Of a DNA stretch of 64,000 nt, positions 51,981 to 59,319 are shown piece after piece; position 1 is the stretch's first letter; every line of letters begins with the position of its first letter. This DNA comes from Qiania dongpingensis (GTDB taxonomy: Bacteria; Bacillota; Clostridia; Lachnospirales; Lachnospiraceae). The translations under genes and the position numbers were made by a program. Under the pieces are notes generated by a model. The model was not told the origin of the DNA, made no database searches, and saw nothing but the letters and a program-made list of their open reading frames with translations. The DNA lies in the NCBI RefSeq assembly GCF_014337195.1, contig NZ_CP060634.1, positions 1,054,001 to 1,118,000 on the forward strand, written 5' to 3'.

Positions 51981-52697
51981 ATGAAAATTACAGTTATAAA
52001 CGGTACAGAAAAACTCGGTATAACCTATCGGTTAAAAGAAATATTTTTATCGAAATTTAAAGGGGAAGCAGTTATTAATGAGTACTATCTTCCAAAGGAT
52101 TGCCCAGACTTTTGCATTGGCTGCACAAACTGTTTTTTAAAGGGCGAGCATACCTGTAAAGATGCTGACAAAATCGGAAATATAGAAAAATCACTCTTGG
52201 AAGCAGACTTGATTGTAATGACATCGCCTGCCTATGTGTTTCATACCACAGGTGCAATGAAAGCATTTCTCGACCATCTTGGTTATCGTTGGATGCCGCA
52301 CCGCCCTGCCCCTGCAATGTTTGGAAAGAGAGCAGTTATCATAACGCAATGCTTAGGTAGCGGAGCGGTATCTGCAGCTAAGGATATAAAGCACAGTTTG
52401 TCTTGGTGGGGCATTTCCCAAATTGGTGTGTTTACGGGTAAGCTGATGGGCAATATCGTTTGGGACAAACTACCGCAAAAGAAGCAGTCCGAGCTTACAA
52501 GCAAGGTAAAGAGATTGTCACAAAAATTTGCCTGCATTAATTATGCAAAAGCAGCACATACAAATTTCATTACAAAAGTAAAGTTTTCATTTTGTAGGCT
52601 TATGCAGAAATCTTTACATAAAGCGGACGCTGAATATCTTGATGGTAAATATTGGGCTGAACAGGGCTGGCTTGGCAGCGTCAGACCGTGGAAATGA
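51981..52697 (+). CDS. NADPH-dependent FMN reductase / flavodoxin-family oxidoreductase
   Basis: A 238-residue flavoprotein of the NADPH-dependent FMN reductase type (iron-sulfur flavoprotein group). It starts MKITVINGTEKLGITYRLKE and has a Cys cluster CIGCTNCFLKGEHTC (about 45-60), then LIVMTSPAYVFHTTGAMKAFLDHLGYRW (in part). A C-terminal basic extension is present. It likely reduces quinones, azo or nitro compounds and is controlled by the TetR gene 3 bp upstream. Confidence 0.88.
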   Translation: MKITVINGTEKLGITYRLKEIFLSKFKGEAVINEYYLPKDCPDFCIGCTNCFLKGEHTCKDADKIGNIEKSLLEADLIVMTSPAYVFHTTGAMKAFLDHLGYRWMPHRPAPAMFGKRAVIITQCLGSGAVSAAKDIKHSLSWWGISQIGVFTGKLMGNIVWDKLPQKKQSELTSKVKRLSQKFACINYAKAAHTNFITKVKFSFCRLMQKSLHKADAEYLDGKYWAEQGWLGSVRPWK

Positions 52698-52924
52698 TTT
52701 TATATGTCTGAAGGTGTGCCTATGGATACAACTGAATGGATACGCTGCCTGTCTGCGGAAACAAAACGAGGGTACAGATGCGGGAAGATACAGAGCTGAA
52801 AAACTTTCCCCATTAACAATTATCAAAGAACCGGAGGCACAGACGCAGAGCCGATGAACTTGTGAGTAATCACAGTTTGTCGGCTCTTTCTTTTATATAA
52901 CAATAGGCAGGATAAAACCACCGA

Positions 52925-52960
52925 ATAAAAAAACGGCATAGCCACGAATGACTATACCGT
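52925..52960 (-). terminator. Terminator after the GNAT gene
   Basis: Minus-strand ACGGTATAG (52952-52960) pairs with CTATGCCGT (52933-52941), one G-U pair, 10-base loop, followed by TTTTTTT. Confidence 0.8.
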
Positions 52961-52984
52961 AATTTGTCAGAGCCGCAGCCGGTA

Positions 52985-53587
52985 TCATACGATCTGATAT
53001 TTTTCTTTTATGATTTCTCTGACCTCCTCAAAGCTTTTAGGCGCGGCCTGTCCCTGGCGGTGCTCTCCGATGTGCTTCTCCATCCAGACCATGTTATACC
53101 ACCGGCCGAACTTATATCCGCACTGCCGGAATTCTCCCACCAGACGGTAGCCCAGATGTTCGTGGAACTCAACACTGTTTTTGGTCAGATACTCGTCCTC
53201 TTCCTGTGGATAAGCAATACAGGCGTTCATGTTTAAGATTCCCTGCTCCTTCAGGATCTGTTCAAGCGCACGATGCAGACTGCCGCCGGTCCCTTTGTGC
53301 TTTTTTCCCTGATCCACATAGATCGAAGTTTCCACTGCCCAGTCATAAGCCGCCCGATCTTTGAAACATTCCGCGTATGCATACCCCAGAACCTCTCCAT
53401 TCTGCTCTGCCACCAGGTAGGGATACCTTTTCAAAACATGACGGATTCTCCCCGCAAATTCCTCCACAGACGGAACATCATATTCAAAAGTTATGGCGGT
53501 ACGTTCCACATAGGGGACGTATATCTCCAGCAATTTCTCCGCATCCTCTATTTTCGCGGTGCGGATCTTCACTCCTCGTTCTTCCAT
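52985..53587 (-). CDS. GNAT N-acetyltransferase, phosphinothricin acetyltransferase-like
   Basis: A 200-residue acetyl-CoA-dependent acyltransferase of the Pat/Bar type. Segments are IRTAKIEDAEKLLEIYVPYVERTAITFE (in part), GEVLGYAYAECFKDRAAYDWAVETSIYVD (in part) and the acetyl-CoA site KHKGTGGSLHRALEQIL, which reads KGTG where QRGxG is usual. The C-terminus HEHLGYRLVGEFRQCGYKFGRWYNMVWMEK (in part) fits the family. ATG 53587 has GAGG 7 bases upstream. It overlaps or abuts the GlpM-like gene upstream, with which it forms an operon. Confidence 0.9.
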   Translation of the reverse strand: MEERGVKIRTAKIEDAEKLLEIYVPYVERTAITFEYDVPSVEEFAGRIRHVLKRYPYLVAEQNGEVLGYAYAECFKDRAAYDWAVETSIYVDQGKKHKGTGGSLHRALEQILKEQGILNMNACIAYPQEEDEYLTKNSVEFHEHLGYRLVGEFRQCGYKFGRWYNMVWMEKHIGEHRQGQAAPKSFEEVREIIKEKYQIV

Positions 53588-53609
53588 ATCTTCTACCTCA
53601 CTTTCCCAT

Positions 53610-53948
53610 TCAATGAACACCTTTTTTCCAGATAAGCGTCAGCGCAAACGCCAGGCACAGCCAGACAGCCCCGGCGGTCAGCAGCGAAAATACAATTCCA
53701 TGCTTTTTCAGGAGAAAATTAAGAGATACCAGAAACATGGCAAACGGAACCGTCGATAACGTGGCAAACTTAAGCGTATTCCTTACCTTTCCCGCTCCCT
53801 GCTCCAGATACATAAAATAATAAGCTATCATGCTGAGTCCGGGAAAGCTCAGCATCAGACCTGATATAAAATAATTCTCTGTCTTTGAAACAAAATGAAT
53901 CCCCGTCATGATCAGGCACGCCACGGCACATTTGAAAAATAATATCAT
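53610..53948 (-). CDS. GlpM-family membrane protein
   Basis: A 112-residue protein with four membrane segments (LFFKCAVACLIMTGIHF, FISGLMLSFPGLSMIAYYFMY in part, and two more near the end), matching the length and layout of GlpM-family proteins. A role in the membrane or in alginate or glycerol metabolism was suggested for GlpM elsewhere, but the function is unclear. ATG 53948 follows AAGGAGGGG. It lies upstream of and next to the GNAT gene and is divergent from the LysR regulator, which may control both. Confidence 0.75.
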   Translation of the reverse strand: MILFFKCAVACLIMTGIHFVSKTENYFISGLMLSFPGLSMIAYYFMYLEQGAGKVRNTLKFATLSTVPFAMFLVSLNFLLKKHGIVFSLLTAGAVWLCLAFALTLIWKKGVH

Positions 53949-54019
53949 ATATATCCCCTCCTTAAACCCGGAAACCATTTGATAAGAAGAGAATACCACA
54001 CAACATTCCGAAACAAAAC

Positions 54020-54048
54020 TTGACTTTTTCTATCCTCAGCCATAGAAT
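54020..54048 (+). promoter_or_regulatory. Promoter of the LysR-type regulator gene
   Basis: TTGACT (54020-54025) and TAGAAT (54043-54048) with a 17-bp spacer, 34 bp before ATG 54083. It explains why the longer frame starting at 54020 is not used. Confidence 0.7.
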
Positions 54049-54082
54049 TAGGTTATGGCAGAAAAGCCCCAGGAGGAAATAT

Positions 54083-55000
54083 ATGACCTTACAGCAATGC
54101 CGCTATTTAATCGCAGTTGCTAAATATCATTCTATCACAAAAGCCGCCGATGAGCTATTCGTCACCCAGCCGAGCATCAGCAAAGCCATCCATGAACTGG
54201 AATCCGATCTGAAGATCACGGTATTTGAGCGCAGCAACCGCGGAGTCACTTTTACAAAAGAAGGGCTGGAGCTGCTGTCTTACGCAAAAATGTTGGTCGA
54301 ACAGGAAGAAAATATCCGATATCATTTTGATCCAAACAAAGGATCCCGCATTTTAAATCTTTCCGTTTCATCCCAGCATTTTAATTTTGCCGCAGAAGCG
54401 GCCGCGCAGATGATCCGTTATCTGGAGGGACAAAAGTACGAGTTCTCTTTCCTGGAGGGAAAAGCCTCCGATGTCATCGAGCATGTGGCAGCAGGCGTCT
54501 CCGCGCTGGGAGTCCTTTCCGTTTCCTCTCTGAGCCGGGAACTGCTGGAACGGAATTTCATGGAACAATCCCTTGCTTTTACAGCAATGGCGACTTTGAC
54601 CGCTCATGTCTTCCTCGGCCGCCATCATCCCCTGGCATCATCTACGTTAATCCGGCCGGAGGAGCTTTCCGGATACCCCTGCCTCACTTACCGGAAAAAC
54701 GATACGCCGATGAGTTTCACAGAGGACGATTTCAATATCCGAAAAACGTCACAGCTTGTTTTTGTACAGGACCGAGGCACCATGGACGACCTTCTCGTAC
54801 ATACCGACGGCTACAATTTAGGCACCGGTTGTGTAAGGGACGGATTTCTTAACCCTGAGATCACCGCTGTCCCTCTGGATGTGCCCTGGCAGATCCATGT
54901 GGGATATCTCAAAAAATATGACCGTGTGCTTTCCAAGGAAATGATGCGGTTTCTCGATCTTCTCTCGGAATCCATGAGAAATTCTCTTCCCCGCGTATAA
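54083..55000 (+). CDS. LysR-family transcriptional regulator
   Basis: A 305-residue LysR-type regulator. The HTH is TLQQCRYLIAVAKYHSITKAADELFVTQPSISKAIHELE (in part), then a dimer helix and a substrate-binding domain (about 92-300). ATG 54083 has AGGAGG 5 bases upstream. It is transcribed away from the GlpM/GNAT pair, the usual arrangement for a LysR regulator and its targets, so it probably controls those genes and itself. Confidence 0.92.
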   Translation: MTLQQCRYLIAVAKYHSITKAADELFVTQPSISKAIHELESDLKITVFERSNRGVTFTKEGLELLSYAKMLVEQEENIRYHFDPNKGSRILNLSVSSQHFNFAAEAAAQMIRYLEGQKYEFSFLEGKASDVIEHVAAGVSALGVLSVSSLSRELLERNFMEQSLAFTAMATLTAHVFLGRHHPLASSTLIRPEELSGYPCLTYRKNDTPMSFTEDDFNIRKTSQLVFVQDRGTMDDLLVHTDGYNLGTGCVRDGFLNPEITAVPLDVPWQIHVGYLKKYDRVLSKEMMRFLDLLSESMRNSLPRV

Positions 55001-55016
55001 ATAGCTAAGCGCCTGT

Positions 55017-55448
55017 TTATTCCAGTATACGCTCTCCCATTTCATCCAAAAGCTCATTGGTATCCAGAACCGACAGCCCCTTATTGACGGCGAAGATTAT
55101 AACCGCGTCCCGGCGCACTCTTGCATACAGCCCGTTCAGTCCGGCCAGCTGCAAGGCTCTTTGTATTTCTTTCGCCGTCATCTTCATCGCAATACAGAGT
55201 GCGAGCAGTTTATCACGCCCTGCTCCCCTCGTGCCGGAAAAAATCTGATATCCGTAATTTCGCTGCAGTCCTGAGGCCTGGATCACGCTGCTTTTTTCCA
55301 GATGCTTCTCCGCAAGTATTTTTTCCAGATAAGCAGCCAGAGAACCTTCCGGTTTTTCCGTATGCTCCTCCACATATTTTTCCAAAGCCCGCTCACTGGA
55401 TACATTCTCCAGTATTTTCAGCAATTCATCCGTTGTTTTCCTGTCCAT
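55017..55448 (-). CDS. Helix-turn-helix protein paired with a divergent Ser/Thr kinase
   Basis: A 143-residue protein. The middle has an Xre-like HTH: SVIQASGLQRNYGYQIFSGTRGAGRDKLLALCIAMKM (in part). The N-terminal 50 residues (ILENVSSERALEKYVEEHTEKP) and C-terminal 40 are helical, with no other recognised domain. It is divergent from a membrane-anchored Ser/Thr kinase, with start codons 122 bp apart around a shared promoter region. It may be phosphorylated by the kinase or repress its promoter; this is inference from context. Confidence 0.75.
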   Translation of the reverse strand: MDRKTTDELLKILENVSSERALEKYVEEHTEKPEGSLAAYLEKILAEKHLEKSSVIQASGLQRNYGYQIFSGTRGAGRDKLLALCIAMKMTAKEIQRALQLAGLNGLYARVRRDAVIIFAVNKGLSVLDTNELLDEMGERILE

Positions 55449-55570
55449 GCCGCCTCCTGTCAGAAAGAATTTCTTATTTTACAATGGTATCGCATGCTGC
55501 CCTTTGTGCATCGACGCCAATTATAGTATAATTTGTCTAAAAGAGCAAATAAAACACGCGGAGGACATCG

Positions 55571-56653
55571 ATGGATATCAAGTCTGAATGTATTTTATCC
55601 ATGTACAAAGAACTGGCCCCGGTTTCCGGGAACCCAAATGTATGTCTGGCGCAGAGCCAGAACGACGGACGTCTTTACATAAAAAAAACGCTGACTGAAT
55701 ACAGTCCCAGAATCTATTATTTCCTCAAGGAGCATCCGATTCCGGGAGTGCCCGTCATCTATGAAATATGCCGGAAGGAAGAGAAGCTGGTCCTGATCGA
55801 AGAATATATCCACGGGGAGAATCTGGCGGATATCCTCAAATACCGCGCTTTCACGGAAGAAGAGACCGTCCGTGCCGCCGTGTCCCTCTGCCGGATTCTG
55901 GACAGGCTCCACGGCAGTCAGCCGCCCATCATTCACCGGGATATCAAACCCTCCAACATTATGATCACTCCCGACCGCACACTCCGCCTGATCGACTTCA
56001 ATATCTCCCGGGAATTCTCTCCGGACAAGGATAAAGATACCAGGATCATGGGAACCGCCTCCTATGCCGCCCCGGAGCAGTTTGGATTTTCCCAGAGTGA
56101 CGGCAGGACCGATCTTTATGCCGTGGGAGTGTTGATGAAAGAGATGATGGGAGATCATCTTCCATCCTCCCGTCTGGCCCGACTCATTGAAAAATGTATG
56201 AGCATCGACCCGGATAAGCGATATCAATCTGCTTCTTCCCTGCTCCGGGCTCTGAACTCCCTTTATCCTGCCGCAATTCTTCCGGAGGAAGCTTCCGGCA
56301 GAATACCTGTCCGCTCCTGGGCTCCTCCGGGCTTTCGCTCCGGCATCGTATGGAAAACGCTTTTGTCCGCATGCGGCTATCTGTTCCTCCTCTATATCTG
56401 CTGTACCATTGTTTATACCAGAGACGGAGTCCCCGCCAGCGGTTTTTTGCTTGTCACCGATCGGATCTGTACGGGTATTTTCCTGTTCTTCCTGGTATTC
56501 CTGATTGGAAACTACAGAGGGATGGCCGCGTATTTTCCTCCCTGTAAAAGTCCACGCTGGTATCTGCGGGCCGCCGGTTACATCCTGTATGGATTTCTTG
56601 TGCTCCTGGCCGAAGTTCTGATCTCTTCCATCGTCCTCTATCTTTTCCAGTGA
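55571..56653 (+). CDS. Membrane-anchored eukaryotic-type Ser/Thr protein kinase
   Basis: A 360-residue kinase. The kinase domain (about 10-230) has the ATP-site Lys in RLYIKKTLTEY, the catalytic loop IIHRDIKPSNIM and the activation segment end YAAPEQFGFSQSDGRTDLYAVGV (in part). The metal motif is DFN (RLIDFNISR) in place of DFG, a variation compatible with activity in some kinases. Three membrane segments occupy about 265-355 and no extracellular PASTA domain is present, unlike PrkC. GGAGG precedes ATG 55571, with TATAAT in front. Divergent from a HTH gene. Confidence 0.9.
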   Translation: MDIKSECILSMYKELAPVSGNPNVCLAQSQNDGRLYIKKTLTEYSPRIYYFLKEHPIPGVPVIYEICRKEEKLVLIEEYIHGENLADILKYRAFTEEETVRAAVSLCRILDRLHGSQPPIIHRDIKPSNIMITPDRTLRLIDFNISREFSPDKDKDTRIMGTASYAAPEQFGFSQSDGRTDLYAVGVLMKEMMGDHLPSSRLARLIEKCMSIDPDKRYQSASSLLRALNSLYPAAILPEEASGRIPVRSWAPPGFRSGIVWKTLLSACGYLFLLYICCTIVYTRDGVPASGFLLVTDRICTGIFLFFLVFLIGNYRGMAAYFPPCKSPRWYLRAAGYILYGFLVLLAEVLISSIVLYLFQ

Positions 56654-56752
56654 GCTTTATATGCGGCGGCCTGTATGCTGCCCGCATACCAAAAGTCTCT
56701 CCGTTTACGGTAAAATAAGGTCAGAACTTTATATTACAAGGGAGGAAATTTC

Positions 56753-57100
56753 ATGAAAACATCCAGGCTCGTCATCGGCATCCTTTCCATTGTCCTGGCC
56801 GTCATCGTACTCTTTCAGTCCTGCGCGGTGGGAATCGGAAATGCGCTGCAGGCCAATGAAGAAGTCAGCGGGAGCGCCGGACTGATGGTGGCTGTCATCC
56901 TGCTGGTAGCAGGCATCATCGGCATCGTCACCAGAAACGGCGGCAAAGGCCCCTTCGTAGCCGGCGCATTCTACGCGCTGGGAGGAATCCTGGGGCTTAC
57001 AAATGCCGGCTCTTATGGAGATCTGATTCTCTGGTCAGTCGTCTGCTTTCTGTTCGCCGCAGTATTCATCATCGGAAATCTTATAAAGAAAAAAAGCTGA
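56753..57100 (+). CDS. Small membrane protein of unknown function
   Basis: A 115-residue protein with four membrane segments: LVIGILSIVLAVIVLFQSCA, GLMVAVILLVAGIIGIV, FVAGAFYALGGILGLT and LILWSVVCFLFAAVFIIGNLI (in part). Proteins of this kind are common in Lachnospiraceae, without a known role. AAGGGAGG lies before ATG 56753. It follows the kinase gene by 99 bp on the same strand, and a terminator follows. Confidence 0.75.
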   Translation: MKTSRLVIGILSIVLAVIVLFQSCAVGIGNALQANEEVSGSAGLMVAVILLVAGIIGIVTRNGGKGPFVAGAFYALGGILGLTNAGSYGDLILWSVVCFLFAAVFIIGNLIKKKS

Positions 57101-57122
57101 TATTCTTTTCCAAAGTCAAAGG

Positions 57123-57155
57123 AAATGCCGGTTCTCCTCATGAGAGCCGGCATTT
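57123..57155. terminator. Bidirectional terminator between the membrane-protein and AGCS genes
   Basis: AAATGCCGG-TTCTC pairs with GAGAG-CCGGCATTT around CTCAT (57123-57155). It lies between two convergent genes and can serve both. Confidence 0.7.
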
Positions 57156-57190
57156 CTGTTAAATCTCTGTTCCATCTCTTTTTCTCAGTT

Positions 57191-58555
57191 TTATTCGTTC
57201 TTCTTTTTCCCAGAAAAGGTCCTGCATATCTTCACCACGACACCGCTGAGCGCCAGCAGCGCCAGCGCATTGGGAATGACCATAAGGCCATTGAAAAAAT
57301 CAGCCAGGGACCAGACTAACTTCACCTTCAGGGTCGATCCAATGATGATGAATACTACCACCAGGAGGGAATACACCTTAGCCGCATTTTTTCCAAACAG
57401 ATATTTAGCATTGATCTCTCCAAAAAAGTGCCAGCCGAGTATCGTGGAAAATGCAAAAAACAAGAGGCAGACAGCCACAAAAATATCACCGAAGCTTCCG
57501 AATCCGGCAGAGAACGCCGCCTGTGTCAGCGCAGTTCCTTCCTTTCCGCTCCCCAGAACGCCTGAAGTAAGGATGGACAGCACGGTCAGATTCAGGATCA
57601 CAAACGTATCAATAAATACGCTGATCATCGCGGTCAGGCCCTGCTCATGGGGATTCCTGGCTGTCGCCCGGGCATGGGCATGAGGGGTGGAGCCCATACC
57701 TGCTTCATTGGAAAAGAGTCCTCTCGCCACACCAAAACGAACCGCTTCCCTCACCGTGATTCCGGCCCCGGCCCCCAAAACCGCCTGCGGGCTGAAGGCT
57801 CCCGTAAAGATCATTTTAAACGCTGCCGGTACCTGGGCAATATTCATGAGGATCAGCGCCAGGCTTCCCAGGATATAAATGCCTGCCATGAACGGAACGA
57901 TTTTCTCCACCACTGCAGCCAGTCTGGATGTCCCCCCGATGAAGATAAAAGCGGCCAGCACTGCCAGGACTGCTCCTATGGCAATGGGGGGAATGTTGAT
58001 GTTCCGCGCGGCAAACACTTCGGAAAAAGCCGCGCCTATGGAGTTGGACTGGACCATATTTCCCATAAAGCCCAGAGCAAGGATGATAAATACGGCAAAC
58101 AGAGCAGCCAGGAATTTTCCCAGTTTACCTTTAAACGCCGCTTTTATGTAATAGATGGGACCTCCTGTCACTTCTCCGTCCACCGTAGTTTTATATTCCT
58201 GCGCCAGCGATGCCTCCGCATAAATAGTAGCCATACCGAAAAACGCAGATAGCCACATCCAAAAAATCGCGCCCGGGCCGCCGCCAATCAGAGCGGTGGC
58301 CGCGCCGGCCAAATTGCCGGTGCCCACCTGCGCCGCGATCGCCGTGGCCAGCGACTGGAACGGGGTCATCTCCCCCTTTTTTCCTTTTTTACCCTTGAAG
58401 CTAAAGTGACCGAAGACCAGCCGGCAGCCCTCTCCGAATTTTCTCACCTGAATAAATTTTAGCCGGATAGTAAAAAAAACGCCGGTACCGCAAAGAAGCA
58501 GGATCAGCAGCACATTCCATAAAAAATCATTGGCCTTGTCAACAATCGGTAACAT
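57191..58555 (-). CDS. AGCS-family sodium:amino acid (alanine/glycine) symporter
   Basis: A 454-residue integral membrane symporter of the AGCS family, about ten membrane segments. Signatures are SLATAIAAQVGTGNLAGAATALIGGGPGAIFWMW (in part), ARGLFSNEAGMGSTPHAHA and TILGWHFFGE. It imports alanine or glycine with sodium. GAGGG precedes ATG 58555. A glycine riboswitch lies about 100 bp upstream, so glycine is the likely substrate, as in other glycine-riboswitch AGCS genes. Confidence 0.95.
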   Translation of the reverse strand: MLPIVDKANDFLWNVLLILLLCGTGVFFTIRLKFIQVRKFGEGCRLVFGHFSFKGKKGKKGEMTPFQSLATAIAAQVGTGNLAGAATALIGGGPGAIFWMWLSAFFGMATIYAEASLAQEYKTTVDGEVTGGPIYYIKAAFKGKLGKFLAALFAVFIILALGFMGNMVQSNSIGAAFSEVFAARNINIPPIAIGAVLAVLAAFIFIGGTSRLAAVVEKIVPFMAGIYILGSLALILMNIAQVPAAFKMIFTGAFSPQAVLGAGAGITVREAVRFGVARGLFSNEAGMGSTPHAHARATARNPHEQGLTAMISVFIDTFVILNLTVLSILTSGVLGSGKEGTALTQAAFSAGFGSFGDIFVAVCLLFFAFSTILGWHFFGEINAKYLFGKNAAKVYSLLVVVFIIIGSTLKVKLVWSLADFFNGLMVIPNALALLALSGVVVKICRTFSGKKKNE

Positions 58556-58583
58556 ATTTTTTCCCTCGCTTATTCTGTATAAT

Positions 58584-58609
58584 AAAAGAAGAGCCGATAT
58601 CTTATCAGC
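58584..58609 (-). terminator. Weak terminator-like hairpin in the AGCS leader
   Basis: Minus-strand GGCTGAT and ATCGGCT (7 bp, two G-U pairs) are followed by CTTCTTTTATT, between the riboswitch and the AGCS start. It could be the expression platform. Confidence 0.45.
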
Positions 58610-58656
58610 CCTCCAAAGAGTAGAACATTGCCTTTCTCATAACATATGAAATATGC

Positions 58657-58772
58657 CCTGTCCGTTTGCCTGAGAGATAGACAGCCCCGCCGGAAATGTC
58701 CGGGCTGTTGTACACCTTCGGCGCTTTCCTGCACATGCTTTCGGCCGGCGGAAAGACTCTCCAGAGTGTCGC
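58657..58772 (-). promoter_or_regulatory. Glycine riboswitch, apparently a single aptamer
   Basis: Minus-strand sequence shows the glycine aptamer pattern: CTCTGGAGAG near the 5' end, GCGCCGAAGG in the middle, and CTCTCAGGCAAACGGACAG at the 3' end, with intervening stems. Only one aptamer of about 116 nt is seen; a second is absent, so it is of the single-aptamer type. No other feature is seen between 58773 and 59001 apart from a TCCGC/GCGGA hairpin followed by TTTTTT (58882-58911). Confidence 0.9.
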
Positions 58773-59001
58773 ATCAAGTCGACTTTATAAAAATAGCATA
58801 AACACATGGAAAATGCAAGCATAAAATGCCGTCCTGTTAAAGGACGTTAAAAAGACGCCCAAGCGATCTGAGCGCCTTTCCTCCGCTGACGGCATACGCC
58901 GCGGATTTTTTCATTATAACAGGTAATCGTTTGGAATCATTTTATCAGAACAGCAATAATGTCGTAAAAAGAATTTAAAGATTTGATATGCGTATTGCTC
59001 T

Positions 59002-59241
59002 TTAGACCTCGCCATCGTACATAAACATCACCAGCCTCTGCACATCTTCGGGCTCATGGGCGATAAGCTCCATTTCACCGATCGTCGCATCCGCAAATAC
59101 GCTGGAAAGAGCTACATACTGCGTGAGCTTAGATTTCAGATTCAGCCGGTCGCCTTCGTCTGTCACCAGTTCCACTTTGCCCTTACATTCGTCGATCACC
59201 TTGAAAAATTTCTCAACGTCTTTGACATTTTTAATCTTCAT
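59002..59241 (-). CDS. Small hypothetical protein
   Basis: A 79-residue protein starting MKIKNVKDVEKFFKVIDECKGKVELVTDEGDRL. It looks globular and cytosolic, with mixed helix and strand, and resembles short conserved Lachnospiraceae proteins with no known function. A ribosome site AAAGGAG precedes ATG 59241. It may belong with the helicase gene, which ends 79 bp upstream of it on the same strand. Confidence 0.6.
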   Translation of the reverse strand: MKIKNVKDVEKFFKVIDECKGKVELVTDEGDRLNLKSKLTQYVALSSVFADATIGEMELIAHEPEDVQRLVMFMYDGEV

Positions 59242-59319
59242 CCTATTATCTCCTTTCTATCTGTTTCTCTATTTTGGCCCCATCATAGCACATCAGCCAT
59301 TATTTGTAAATAAGTTCTG

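Noticed and set aside
52639..52857. 72-codon plus-strand frame after the flavin reductase
   Set aside because: Overlaps the end of the flavin reductase in another frame and has low-complexity codon use and no ribosome site. Possibly mobile-element debris.
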